Origin: Lagopus muta
Lineage: Eukaryota > Chordata > Aves > Galliformes > Phasianidae
DNA: 64,000 nucleotides
Direction of reading: 5' to 3'
Assembly: GCF_023343835.1 (NCBI RefSeq)
Contig: NC_064435.1
Span: 72,054,134 to 72,118,133 of the forward strand
Part shown: positions 1-13,463 of the stretch, one piece after another
Position numbering within the stretch: the first letter of the stretch is position 1
How the letters are laid out: each line of letters opens with the position of its first letter
The notes under the pieces: model-generated
Told to the model about the DNA's origin: nothing
Seen by the model: the letters and a program-made list of their open reading frames with translations, nothing else
Database searches by the model: none
Translations under genes and position numbers: made by a program

Positions 1-1029
1 TTGTAAGTTGCTATTTTAATGGCTGATATTGACACATTGTTCAGAATATGCAGTGACTTTTCAAAGTCATTTACTGGAATACTTCCAATTCATATATACC
101 AGACACACAAGTTTGCTGAACCAAAGAGAAAGCAACTTAATTGATTCCTGTACTCATATCACCTCTGTAAGATTGAGTAGGGACGTGACTTTAATACTGC
201 ACAAAGCATGAAAACCTATTTCTGACACTGGTCTACCTCAGCTGTACTGAATGCTGACAAAGAGGCCATGGTCTTTCCTGAAAAAGAATGATAAAAATGA
301 TGTGAAGGTGGAAGAAATGCTTTACAATTCTAGGGAATTGTAGGGAATTCTAGAGTTCAGAGTTTTGAGTTTGCTGGAAAATGACTGCAAGGATTTTTTT
401 ATATCATATCAGTACTTTAAGAGTTAAAATGCTAAGTATTAATATATTTTTCCAATCTAGGCCTAACACACAATGATGTTAACCATAGAGATAGAGACAA
501 AAAATGTAGGTGTACAAACAAATTTGACTGGATAAGCATGATCAAGAACTTGTTAAGTATCATCATGTTTCAAGTATGCAGAGTTTTAGTGCTTTCCACC
601 ATCTTCATCTTGTTTGTTCAAGTCCATAAGACAAGAAATCAGTAACACATCTTCATCTGTTTTCACTGGATTCTTTTACATCCTGAAGAAGCTACATACA
701 CAGCTGAGAACTGGGCTCTTTTCAATAATTTTGGCACAAACCAGCTCTTTAGCATCTGTTAGGTACAGAATTTGAAGGATGTTCACTATCCAGTCTTCTG
801 CCTTTCGTTCTATGGCAACTACGTGTGTCAGTAATGAAAAGTACCTCATAAGAAAACATCTGACTGTAAGTATTGGGCTCAGGCCGTTTGGCCTTTCAGT
901 CATAACCAAGAGTAATTCATAGAATTGTATCAACATTTTCACGTGACCCTAGGAAAACCTTTGAGGGAAGACTGTGTTTCTTTGTGATATATAAAATAAG
1001 GGCACTTCAGATTTTGAGGGCAAGGTGTT

Positions 1030-1064
1030 AAATAAATAAATAATAATAATAATAATAAAAAAAG
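1030..1064. repeat. AAAT/AAT microsatellite
   Basis: A short (AAAT)n stretch passes into (AAT)n and then an A run. It is a simple intronic repeat. Confidence 0.85.
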
Positions 1065-2566
1065 CTTAGTTCAGAGTGAAGGTTGTTACCTCACCTAATC
1101 CCTAAGCAAGATGTATATATGTTGGGTAATGGTTAAAAAGTAGGACAATAGATATGGCAGTGTAATATCAACCACTATGTAATCACGGAGAAGGCAATCC
1201 TAGGTTCTGGCCTGCACAAAATCTGGCAAAACCTGCTTTAAAATTCAATTAGAGATTAATGTACTAGATTGACAAATCAATTAGATTGACTGTGTAATCA
1301 ATTACATTTGCAATAAATCTTCACTTGAAGACAACAGTCATAATTAGATGACTTCAGACTACGCAAATTAATATAGTAAGCAGCATACTGCTTGAAAATT
1401 TGGCCAAATAGAAAAATTGATTTATTATGCTTCCTTTTGTTTTAATTATTATACATTATACACAATATCTAAAACATGATATAAAAAGATGCACAATGCA
1501 TCAATGATTATACCTATTAGTATGATGTATGCATTTTACAGTTTCTAGCAGCAATAATTATTACTATCAATTCTAATTTAATAAGCATTAATATTTTAAA
1601 AATCAATTGTCTTAGTAAGTTTTTTAGTTATTACTACATAATCATGGCCTCAAGCTGGTAGGTACTATTGTTTGAATTAGCAATCAGTTTTTTCTAATAG
1701 TTTGGGCTGGCCACTGGAAATACACAGCTTTCTTGCTTACTGTGCATCAACATTCATAACACTACAAGAAGCAATGGTCATAATAAAACTGTTATATCCA
1801 ATTCATACTGCTGTGCTTGGTAGCCTTTAAACTATAAATTGCTCTTGGTCTAACAGTGGTTATATGACTCATACATAACCTATGTACATCCCTTCCAGTA
1901 TAAATAAATACATACATAAAAATACCCTTGTTTTCTCTCAAATCAAGATGCACCTAAGAGAAAGAACGGTATGTAACAAGCTATACACAAAGAAAATACT
2001 TGTATCAACAAATTACTGTGTAGTTAGAACTACTGCAAATTATTTTTCAAGTATGTGTCGGTATGTATTTTGGTTGTCTCTCTAGACAGCAGTCCCCTCT
2101 TTAAATTCAATAATCATATATGACAAAGGTGTTGGTCTTCTTTTCACATCAGCTGCTCTACCTTAAAATCAGCTGTATTGCATGAGTCCTTAACAATATT
2201 AACAATAGGACTTGATGTTTGTTTAGGTTGCTCTTTGAGAAATACTCCAGTGATCCCATAGGAAGTCCTTAGACAACTTGAAAAATTTGAAATGTCCTGA
2301 GACACTTCAAAAAATTTTCTACTTAGAATGCTCTTGTTCGCCTCTCTGGAACAGACAGAAACAGGTAAGCAGATCTTCAAAAGTCCCTTGATATCCAAAG
2401 TTTGTAAGCAGCTCATATCTTCAAACACTGATAAAGAAAGCATGCCAGATAGAAATCTGGCATTGCCCTGGTCAGGAACTTCAGTTGAAGTTATTTTATG
2501 GCATGGGTGATAGCCATAGGAAACTATAAAATCTAAATGAAGAATTCAGTCAACGAAACCACAAGT

Positions 2567-2610
2567 TTATCAATAACAATATAGATCCTTATCAATAACA
2601 ATATAGATCC
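2567..2610. repeat. 22 bp perfect tandem duplication
   Basis: Two identical 22 bp units that begin TTATCAATAACAATATAG lie head to tail. The lack of divergence between the units suggests a recent replication-slippage event in the MARCHF11 intron. Confidence 0.9.
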
Positions 2611-2964
2611 CTTTCCACTACCGCTTATTTCATAAGAACAAAACTCACAAGTCTCTCAGAAACATCACGACTGTAAACTAAGAAAGTGCAGAGCACCTAA
2701 AAGTGATAAATGAAGACAGAGCTAAAGGGAATGCACATCATATGCATTGTGAAACAGTTAGTATAAGATCTTATGGCTCAAAGAATGAAAGAGATAACTG
2801 GCTCAGACATCTAGTATGGGGAGAAGCTAATATTCTTCAAGGAGGTTTGCCCAGTCATGCAGATTTGGTTGACTGTTACTAACTTATCTATCATGCAGTT
2901 CTGAAGTGGAGAATGTTGGCTGTGGCCTAATATCACAAATGTATGTATGGAAAAAAGATCAGGA

Positions 2965-3055
2965 AAATAGAATAATAGAATCACAGAATTGCTCAGGTTG
3001 GGAAACACCTTGAAGATCATCAAGTCCAACTGCAACCTAACCATACTACCCTAAA
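2965..3055 (-). mobile_element. CR1 LINE 3' end fragment
   Basis: The plus strand reads AGAATCACAGAATTGCTCAG, then GGTTGGGA and a CCTTGAAGATCATCAAGTCC segment. This is the reverse complement of the CR1 3' end, so the element points to the minus strand with its 3' terminus at the low coordinate. CR1 copies are normally 5'-truncated like this one. The boundary at the high-coordinate side is blurred by divergence. Confidence 0.8.
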
Positions 3056-6000
3056 TGGACACAATTCTGACGCTGACACCAGACATCTTTTGTTGTGCTC
3101 TGCTGAAGAGGACCAATTCTGCAATGCTAGCCTTAGCACAGAAAAGATTCCAAGAAAAGGTCATGGGAAAAGGAATTAATCATTTCCCTAGAAGGGGAAC
3201 TGGAAATGATTAAGCAGCTCTAACATCACAAGGTAAAGGTTGTTGTGTTCTTTGTGACTATGAAAACAAGCCTTGGAAAGCTTCTAATGGAGGAGTAGCT
3301 TTTAGAATGCTTACTCATGGCCCAGCCTCTCAGCTAAGATGCCAACTGAGTCCAATGGTAGAATTCTCCAGTAGGCAGTCAAGCAGCTGCCACTAGGGGA
3401 CTCTTAACGCCCCCAGAGATGTTGAATGCCACAGACAGACCATGCAGTACAATCAAGCATAGCACATACATATTTTTTCAGAAAGTGTTTTGATTTATTC
3501 ATGAAAAGAAACATGAGAGTTGCAGATTAATTACTCTTTTAGAACAATGCAAATTACCAGGTGAATTTGAGCTTGTAAGCTATTTAACTTTCTAAGGTCG
3601 TTTTCCTTTTCATATCATGAAATGTATTCTATAATACCTTCCTCCCTGTAAGAAAATGTTATTAGACTTTTGATTACCGGAAAGAAAAAAGACAGTTTAA
3701 CTTCTGCTAAATGAGATTTCTATCCCAAGAATCTTTCTGACTTCTTTTATAAACTTGGAAAGGTGGTAATCAGTGCAGTTACTGAGGGGAGTAGAGAGTG
3801 ACAAGTTCAGTGTAATAACCAAGGTTCACAGCCCTCGGGATTCGTAAGTCAGAGGCAACTATGGTTCATCTGGTGGTTAGTCTGGTCAATTCATGAATGA
3901 AGTTAGGAGAAGATTAAAAGGTAGGAGAGAGTGACACTGGAACAAAGGCGTGGCATAACATTCACACTTTAGATGTGCTAATTCAAGTTCAGAGACATAG
4001 CACCGTGGAAATGCTAGATGAGTTTTAAGTGAACAGAATTGGTGCCTGTACTTCTGAACCCAAACAAGGAAGAAAGGAACCTTCTCAAGATTATCATGAG
4101 GAGCTAATGCATGACAGTTCTGCAATAAAGACAAAGATTCCCTTATGTCATGTTGTAAACAGCAAGACATCCGAAAGTAACTGCATCTATTCAGAAATAA
4201 TCTAGGCTAGAAGGCTGAAGTTCTTAGATCTTATAGGTCCTAATTGCCATGGCTAGATTTATGACATTCATAACAAGATCTACAAAAGTATGAAGACAAT
4301 AGCCAGTGGATAGATAAGTTTTTGAAACCGCCATAGCCATAAACTCTTCTAGTGAATCCACAAATCTCTGAACACATTCAAGTACCTGGTAACTGTATCA
4401 ACTCTTACTAATGAAAAATCTCTGAAGCAGGCATCCTTTCTAGCTAGTCTACATATTTCTGTATCTTTTAACCAAAGCTAAAGAAAGAATAGACTTTTGA
4501 AATTCATAAGCATTTGATGCTCCCTTGCCATATAATGAATGAAGATCTTCTCCTCAATTTTGACAGACATCAGATGACATCAGTAATTAAACAAATTACT
4601 ATTTGGTGCAAGTTTTCAGAAAGCAGTGAGATGATACGCAATACTCTGTGACACTTGAAGAAAAAAGACTCTCTTTATTAAATCTTATGAGGATTTAAAG
4701 TCATCATTGTATATTTCAGTACGAGCAGTGTCCTCTTTGGAAGATGATATTAAATGATTGGAGTTTCAAATAACTCTTGAGGCCTCTGAAAAAAGAGGTT
4801 CTGTGGAGAACAATGTTGCAAGTGTAGGAAAAGACTGCATATATAGGACTCCTATATTCTATTAATGTTATTCTGACAAGATACAGTGAACAACTGTGTT
4901 ATGCTGATTCCTTCAAGCAAAATATGTCAGATTGCTCTCCTCCTATGAAACAGCAGCCCTGAAATTGAGATGCTGAATCTTGTCATCCACAAAGGAACAC
5001 AACGTGCTGGAAGTAACCACAAGGTAGAGTAGATTGTAAATTGCAGACTGCTCAGATAATGGCCATTAGAGATATATAAAATGTCCCATTAAGAAGTAGA
5101 CTCTCCCTGACCGTTCTTCCCTAGTGAGCAGAAGAAACTTCCCTAGCATTAAAGAAGAGAAGACGTATGGAAATGTACTCTCATTTTCTCAGAATACAGT
5201 TTCCTGGATAACAATGTTATGGCATTTATCTTCTTCAAGATCTTTGTCGTGCTCAGAGGACTCTTCTTCCAGTGTTAGCATAGTTGCTAAATATGCATGA
5301 AGCTAGCAAGCATGTTATCTTGATGGTGAAGGTCATGACTGTCTGAAACAATTAAGGAATTACTTTTGGAATTGTATTTGTTGTTTGGGCCTTAAAGACC
5401 GGGGGGGAAAAAAAAAAAAAGAAAAAAAAAAAACCTTAATTTAGGATATGGCCTTCTTCCAATAATTTAGTTTGTGTGGGTATCAGTATGGTATCCCAGT
5501 GCTGGGAATACCAGTGCTCATCACAGAAATGGCAAAGTTTAATACTGCCCTAGAGGAAAAACACTGCCATAAAAATATCTAAAAATATAGAAAGGGGAAA
5601 AAAGGCTATTAAGTGGAAAGAAAACTGTGTAGCTAAAGCTCCAAGACTCATTCTCCACTGGCCTCATTGAAATGTAAACAAACGTGACTTGGAGAAGAAA
5701 TACAAAAATGGAAATAAAGAGGAAAGATGAAATAAATTAAACAACAAAAAGCAAAGAACCCTATGGGAAAAGAATCATGCAGGAAAAACAATGCAGAGAG
5801 AGTGCTCTGACTCAGACAAGTACTTCAGAAGAACTGAGGTCAAATGGTTCTTTCACTGTTGCACTATTGGCATGAAAAGAGATGGACTGTCTTCTGTACA
5901 TTCTGCACAAATAACAAGAGTCTCCAGTCCAAATACCAAACACTAGATTTGAATCTGCATGTGGGACAAAAAATCATAAAACATGTGAGTGCAATAGTCT

Positions 6001-6373
6001 GAAAAGCTATCTCACCAACTGAATAAGAAAGCAGTTAGCAATACCACTGCTTATTTACATAAAGCTTTGAAGACTTCATTGGAAACTGACAAAATTCAAA
6101 ATCAAGAAAAATTAAAAGGAAGTTTTAAAATGAAGTCAACAAAGCCAAATTCCTTCAACATATTTTTGTTGTGGAAAAAACTACAGTAGCATTTCACAGG
6201 TGACACAGAATAAATGGTAGAGAAGCAAGGAGATTTTGACAATGTTTGGTGCCCAGGCTACTTATGCTGCCAAGCAAGCATGAGCAAAAGAATCATAAAC
6301 GAAGTACAAAAGCAGTACACTATCATTTATTAACAAGTTTATCTATTAAGAGGTAGAAGAAGCCTGCTGGGGG

Positions 6374-6374
6374 A

Positions 6375-6428
<54 letters not shown>
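6374..6428. repeat. (AAT)n microsatellite
   Basis: About 18 uninterrupted AAT units lie in MARCHF11 intron 2. The purity makes length polymorphism likely. Confidence 0.95.
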
Positions 6429-9400
6429 TGGTTGTAACATTCTTTCACTAAGCCCTGGTGATGGGAATTAAAGAAATGAATGATCGGGATTCTGGACTAG
6501 AGAAAAAGAAACTTGTATTTGGAAAGCTTATATACCTCTCACTGCTAAATAAATTTCATTGATGTTAGGCTAGGGAAATATCCAATCAATTAGGAATAAT
6601 TAAGAAAAAAAGACAAAAAACAGTAACTCAAAGAAATTGAGTTGTTTTGAGTTGACTAGCAAGTCTCACACCTTATCTTAGGCCTTCTGTTTACCTAGAT
6701 ACCCTAAGCATTTAAAATGCCAGAAGCTATGTTTATGTGGCTAACTGGATTCCCATCCTTGCTCTCCTTAAAATTTGTTCAGTATTTTTCTAAGTGAGAT
6801 GTGTAATTTATGCTTATACTTGCAGTAGTGACTTTTATTCAAGATTCTTTCATGGCTAACGCTAGCCATTTTCCCCCATGAAAATTTTAGTTATGAAAGA
6901 ATCCACTATTTTTCCTTAAAGTAGTTAACTCACTCCATAATACACCAAGATAACAACACTCTTTAAGTATACATATATATATTATCACTGGATCAGGTTG
7001 ACATCAGCAATTAGTGTTTTATATTTTCAAGCACAGTTTGCAGTCTGCATAATGTTAATTGCTTTTCCACACTATGCAAGCATTCAAAGAATACAACAAG
7101 AAATCAATTGGTTTTTCTTATGAGCAATATAAAATAAAAGAATAACATAGAAGGGGAACATCCTCACACCTTAATACTATCCTGTTGTTGGTGCTGGTTT
7201 TTTTTTGTTTTTGTTTCTGCTTTTTTTTCCGAATGCTCTACTTATTTTGTGTATGCATTCAATTATTTTAATGCACAGTTCAAAATAATGACCGATCTGG
7301 CAAGAACACAAGTGAGCTAGCTATGGTAAGTTTAAAATCATTATCTACATATTAGTACAAAATTGTTCTCTGTGCTATAATTAAAAATTGTTTGCGTAAC
7401 CTATTTTTTACTGCAAATCCTCTATCTTAAATAAACAGACATAAGCACCAGAGTGGCTTGTCTATCTCCCTGCATGCCGTAGCTGATGTTCCGACAAGAA
7501 TGACAGATGTCCTATCAGCTAAGATGCCAAATTTGACCAAATGTTCCATATAGCAAAGTATGAGCACATAGAGAATCAGGAAAGATGATCACAAGAGTTT
7601 GCTGGTGACACTACAACCACTCTAGCAATATCCCAAGTATTGAGTACACCTTTTGGATTACCACTTCAATTTTCAGCTTTTCCAACCATCAAGTAAGCAT
7701 ATTTTTTTCACCATACACCTCTAAAATCCTGTCTAGATAGGAATATGCAAGTTTCTGAGCTGAATTATAGTTTTCAAACATATGATTTTCCATTTTTAAT
7801 GATTCTCACCTAAATCTACCCTCTTCTTTACTTTCAGCTCTCTCACAGAATTCTCTAGTACGAAATCAACTTCCTTCCCTTCCACCAAACTTCTATTGTC
7901 TGTTCTCTTAAAAACATTCCGTTTCAGCCTCTCCTTTCATCTTCAGTGTTGTTTTTACAATTTCCCATGCTCCTTCCTGATGGCTTCAGCTCCTATGCTG
8001 ATTGTCACTCTGACCTCTTAGATGAGTATCATCTCTCTTCATTGGGCTTACAAATAAGGCTCAGTGTTCACAGTTCACATTGCTTAGAATAACTTGTCTC
8101 CTAGGTCTACATCCAGTGTTTGTTATCAATTCTTCTTTATTCTTACCAAATCATTACTGTGATATTACCATGACAGAATTAGTCCATTTGCTTACATTTT
8201 GTTCTCTGTTATACTATGACTTTCAGATCATTGCTACTGATGTTCAGCAGTTTCCACAAGTCACTGGAACTGCTCAGCTTGTATCAAGTCAAAAGTTTCA
8301 CCTACTCTAGTAGCTTCTCCCTAGAAGTGGTTGAAAGTAGGTGCTTAGGAAAACAAGGAGCTTGAAATATACAACTACTTTGACTAAGCTGAATGACCAA
8401 TCTTTTCTGTTTCAGATTGCTCTCCCCTTTCAAAACTAATGTATGTGGTATATATGGATCTCAAAATTTTCATGTTCCAGCCTTTCTCCAACCTATGAAT
8501 CTGTTCTGTAACCCAGTTAATATCTTTTTAAATATCTATTTGGGTCTTCCTGTTCACAATGTTTCTATGGCACTTTCTATACTACATATATAATACTATA
8601 TTTAAAAATTTAATTTCTCATCATCATTTTCATCTTAGGTCTCAATTACTGTAACACAGCTTTTAAGCTCTTGACAAATGTAATTTTCTCAGCAAATATG
8701 AGACTGCTTGAAACACAATTTTATAAGCCCTCTACTTTGACCATGTTACTGCCCTTCTGTCACCCCCGTACGGGTTCTTCTCTTCTCCATCACACCAAAT
8801 AAAAAAAGATTTGATTGTTAAGATGTACTTTCAGGCTTTTACTGATGTATTAATTACCTTCTAATGATTACTCAGACACTGAGTCTCACCTCTGTTTAGT
8901 TCGTAATACCTATCTCAGCCAAGTATTTTTTTCTAGCATCCCTTCCTTGCTGCTTTCACATTCAAAAGGTGCCTGCAAACCCTATTTTCTTCTCAGGAAT
9001 CCTCTTAAGACTTGTCATCCCCTTTGAGATGCCAAAAACACAACAAAATTTAAAAGCGGTTAGTGTTTAGAGACTACAGCTTATTTGACAAGTTTTATAT
9101 ATCCACACAGATTTTTTCCTTTTCTCTTAATTGAACTGCTTTGTAAATAGTCCAAGATACAGTGAATAACACCACGTATCCTCTTGGATCTTCATTATAG
9201 GCAATGTAATAGCACTAAACTAGATTATTGTTAGAACATGGTATGGTTTAAAAAGCACAAATGGAGATTTGAGCCTTCACCCTTTCCCTTTCTTAGCTAT
9301 GGCTTACAAAAAACAAATGCTTTGATACAGCTGAGCACAGTCATTAGAGATAACTTTTATTACACATTTACTGTATTTACTACACTGGCCTCGAAATTTA

Positions 9401-12400
9401 AATATCTAAAGAACTTAATAATTTCTGCATTTTTTAATATAAAGCACACACATATACCTACATTCTGCTACACAATCCTTCATCTAATTAATCTGATAAT
9501 TCAGATTAAGTGAGAACTATTCACAACAACAAAATTTGAAAAATTCAGCCTATAATTCATTGAAACTATTGAACATCATAATTTTTATGTTGAATATCTT
9601 AGACATTAATAATCACATTATAAGCCTCTAAGAACCACGGAACTCATACGTCATATTCCACCTCAAGTAATTACATACTTGCTTAAATAACAGTGACTAC
9701 CACCCTCGATTTTTTGGTCTGTATTCAAAAATCAGACCTAACAATAAAGAATTTACTTTTTAAAAATAACTGATTGTTTTACTGCTTTCAGAAAAGAGGT
9801 GATGAAATGCCGTGCAATTAGCTTTTAAATTATCAAACCAATTTGCTGTACCAATTTTGGAACAAGTCCAGTTCATCTGAAGTACTAGAACATAATATGT
9901 TAATGAACACAAATGCAGAGTATATTAAATATCTCACACAGTTGTAACTTTATGACAGACTACAGTAACAGTCTACAAGAATCCCATTCTCTAAATATAT
10001 TTATTGCTAACTTTTATAGAGGGGATGTTTTTAGCACCAAAGCATATTTTCCTAATCTTTGTGTGGCTGTGTTTCACTTTTAAATATTATTTCTGAATCA
10101 TACAAAGGAACGTTCTGCAGATATATATTCACATTTAACTGCAAGCCTTGTGAACTAATTTAATAACAGCTTAATAATTATGCAGCTCTAAAAAAATAAA
10201 GCAATGTTTATATTTTGTTTAGGAAGGAAATCCTTTCAAATTGTAAGGCCTAACAAACCAATATCAACGTTATTTCCACTAGTACTTTCTTTCCACTCAT
10301 TAATCTATAATGTAATTCTAAGTGATTAAATTTTCAAGTCAGACTCTTGAAGTTTTTCCTTTCTTTTTATCTCAAAAAACATCCAAAATTCCCTGCCTAA
10401 GCTACTATTTGTTCCATCTCCTTTTATAATTCTGGGTATTTTTTTGCTACTGATTTCTTAATATAACCTTCCCTATTACTGGATCAAATTCCTCTTTGCT
10501 ATAAGAATTAAGACCAGCAACATGAACGTGTGCATTCATTAAAGGATTAGTCCAAGGTTGAATATGTTTCTTTGATATGATGCTGAGAAGAATGCTGAAA
10601 AAAGGGATCAAACTGCATTTCTCTGTGAAATGTCATATCAGATGTCACCAATTTGTTTATGCACTCATCTTCCACTCTTAGCCCATTGGTTAATTTAATT
10701 TTTTGTTTGTTTAAGACCTAGTCCTGTATGAAAATTCTGTGTGCTTCCACTATTGGCTTCTTAAAATGGAATTAAGTAACAGTCGCTGAAATATACAAAG
10801 TGGTGCTGAAAAAAAATCTATGGAAAGAGTCACTTTGCACAGTGAATTCTTTTCCTTGAAAGTACTGCCTCCAAAGAGGTCCCTTAGGGATTACCTTCCC
10901 TGCCATGAAGCAACAGAAACCATGGAAAATGTTAGATTTTAAGTGGAATATTCACAAATATTCCAATATTCTGTATGAAAATATAGAAAATTTATTTACT
11001 TTGTAAGCATTGTGACATTCCATAAATAACTGAGATAAAAGTAAACCTGAGGACCTGGTGTAAATTTGCATAGACAATTTAGTTGAGGAAAAGTTACTTT
11101 GGTAGATAGATAACACTTTTGTCTCTTTGAAAGTTTTCACAGATGTAATCCATAAAAGACTGGTAGAGACAATTCTGAGGACTGAAGCATACTGGCAGCT
11201 GTAGAGACAGTGAACAAATCCTATGCAAATATTGTATCTAACGTAACGCTTGCTTCAGAACTTCTAACTACATTCACTACTTCAATGAAGATGTTGTAAA
11301 CAATTTCTGTATTGAAGTGGTCTAACTCTGACCTTTAGGTTTTTATAAAACTTGACCTAAAAGTTACCTTAAAAAGTACTTCAGTGTAGTTAAGCAAATG
11401 ATCCAGAACCTGTCCAAAAGCTTAAACAAGGGCAGCTATTAAAAATGTCATAGTCAATAATATGGAAGAGAGGTGAGGGCACATTAAGATTGATTGCCCT
11501 TAACAAAATACACAGATGTCCCTCTGAAGAGTTATAAAACCTTTTGAGTTTCAGGAATCTGATCCTAGGAATGCAACAGGAATTGTGATTTGAGTATGCA
11601 GCTCCATGAAATCTTTTTGTGCCCTGTCTTGTCAAGAATAATGAAAAAAATAAGTCATTGCTATAAAAAAGAAAAACAGCATCAAGAACAAGTCAGGTAT
11701 TCTTACAAGCTATAAAAAAAAAAGATACCTGAATCTAGTTCCCTGCTCCGAAAAAAATAAATAAAATCTGCTATAACTGATGAAAAGAATGACATTATCT
11801 TTTTGCTCTTCAGGTTGTTTCTATTCTCTTGTAGCTTGGCCAAATGTTGCTGTTATCCACTGAAACTCTCTTCTTCTGTTTTGCACAGGTCCAAAAATAT
11901 TTCATATATACCCTGGTATCTCACTTGGCCTCTGCCTCTGTTCCAGAGCCTCTTGTAAGTTATGTTATATCTGCAGATACTAAGGCTACCTTTGGGGATC
12001 TCAAATTGTACCAGTTGCCAGCTTGCAGGAAACTGCTCCATGCCCTCGCCGTTAACATACTGTTTCCAGGGACTATCACTGCAAACAGTTTATAACAATA
12101 TAAATCTTGCTAGGAAAAAGGATACAATTGCTGCGAATATACAGGAAATAAAGATTTTAAAAAGATTTTAAAAAGCCAATAGGATCAAACAGAATATCAT
12201 GCTGAGCTGCCAAACTAACAAGTCGATGTAGAAGCAAAATCTACTACCTTCAATTTCTGAAGGCTTTTACAAATACACGACTTTTTTTTTTTACATTATC
12301 TAGGTTCTATTCAGAAAAGCTTATAAAAAATTCCTTTTGTGGGTTCATTAAGGAAAGCCTTGAAGTCACAAGTGGCTCTGAAAGAATTTGTACTTAGTAT

Positions 12401-13307
12401 GAACGGCTGTACACAAATTTTCCAGATATCCTACATCCACAAATGCTTATCACTGACACAAAACTGCTGTTACCATGCAAGTATGCCTTTTCTATAAAGG
12501 TCCTCTCAAACTCATAAATTACCCAAGTGCTTTGGCCCTCAGGAACTCATAAGATCAAAATTAAAAAAAAAAAAATTAAAAAAAGATAGAAGTAGCTTAC
12601 TAAATGTGTTCCTCAGATATATGAAATTCAATTTCTAGGGTGGAATTTAAAGTCTCTAAAGAATTCTGATATGCAAAGCGGAGTTAAGACTTCCCAACAG
12701 ATCTCCCAAAGCTTTGAATTGTCCCTTCCCTCTCCCTGAACATGCTACCACTGTAACATTTCAACTTCCAGCTGCATGTTGCATTGCTGATGCAGGTATC
12801 TGTGAAAAAATATTATGGCACATTTCAGTTTCTGAATGAGCCATTGGTGGACAAATCTTAAAGACCATCCTTCTATTCTGGACTGTGCTAGGACTGAAAA
12901 GTCAACTTGTTTTACTTTTTTGGACCTCAAACTAGAAGAACAAATGAAATTAACTTCTGACTGAGTCTTCGCCAAAATATGAAATATTTTTAAAGTTTAG
13001 AAAGACAAGCAGGGAAGTCCAAATTTTTCTGCTGTGTCTCAACATGACTTATCTAATTACAGGATTTAGCAACCTCTCAGGACCAATTATCTGGCAAGAC
13101 AAAAGCTACAACATACCAGAATCAAACGACCGCATGTTTTTGTATACAACTGCTCTTAAAAACTAACCTCAAGTGGGTGTGCTGGTGCTAAATGGTGAAG
13201 CATATAGACTCTCTAACCAAATTTTTCAAAACATTTAAAATAAAAGCACTATTTTGTTTTTCAAAAATTACTGGAAATGCATATTTTTGAAAACTAACAA
13301 AAATTAC

Positions 13308-13463
13308 CTGGCAAGGCTTCTTCATTTTAATTGCTATAACATGGTATCTGTAACAGCAGAGTTCACAGGTCCATGACCCTCTTTCACTAATCCACTTTAA
13401 TAGGCAAAGTTGATGTGTGTATCGTACTGACCCGTCACAGCGGCAAGGATTTAACAATTCACC
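13308..13463 (-). CDS. MARCHF11: MARCHF11 coding exon 2 (RING-CH core)
   Basis: This 156 bp exon has the acceptor TTTTCAG|GGT and the donor CCAG|GTAATT. It encodes 52 residues that begin [11 protein letters not shown] and end KMKKPCQ. It supplies the CRC, the His and Cys of THQLC, the conserved Trp of LKW, and the final CELC zinc ligands. The 52-residue length and both phases match the mammalian exon. Lys appears in KMKKPCQ where human has Gln, a conservative change just before the first membrane segment, which is encoded in the next exon outside the window. Confidence 0.95.

Larger units (their letters stand above)
1..13307 (-). other. MARCHF11: MARCHF11 intron 2 (partial, more than 13.3 kb)
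   Basis: This AT-rich, non-coding sequence lies downstream of the RING exon donor. I looked for the next MARCHF11 exon, which encodes the first membrane segment, in the minus-strand frames and did not find it. The stretch holds a CR1 3' end at 2965-3055, a 22 bp tandem duplication at 2567-2610, AAT-type microsatellites at 1030-1064 and 6374-6428, and a short G/A homopolymer run near 5400-5433. The reading frames of 60-99 codons here show no recognisable domain. Nothing else in this stretch can be supported. Confidence 0.8.

Noticed and set aside
1-13307. The third MARCHF11 coding exon (first membrane segment) was expected here.
   Set aside because: No minus-strand frame shows the conserved sequence after KPCQ or a two-helix hydrophobic exon. 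It is taken to lie outside the window.
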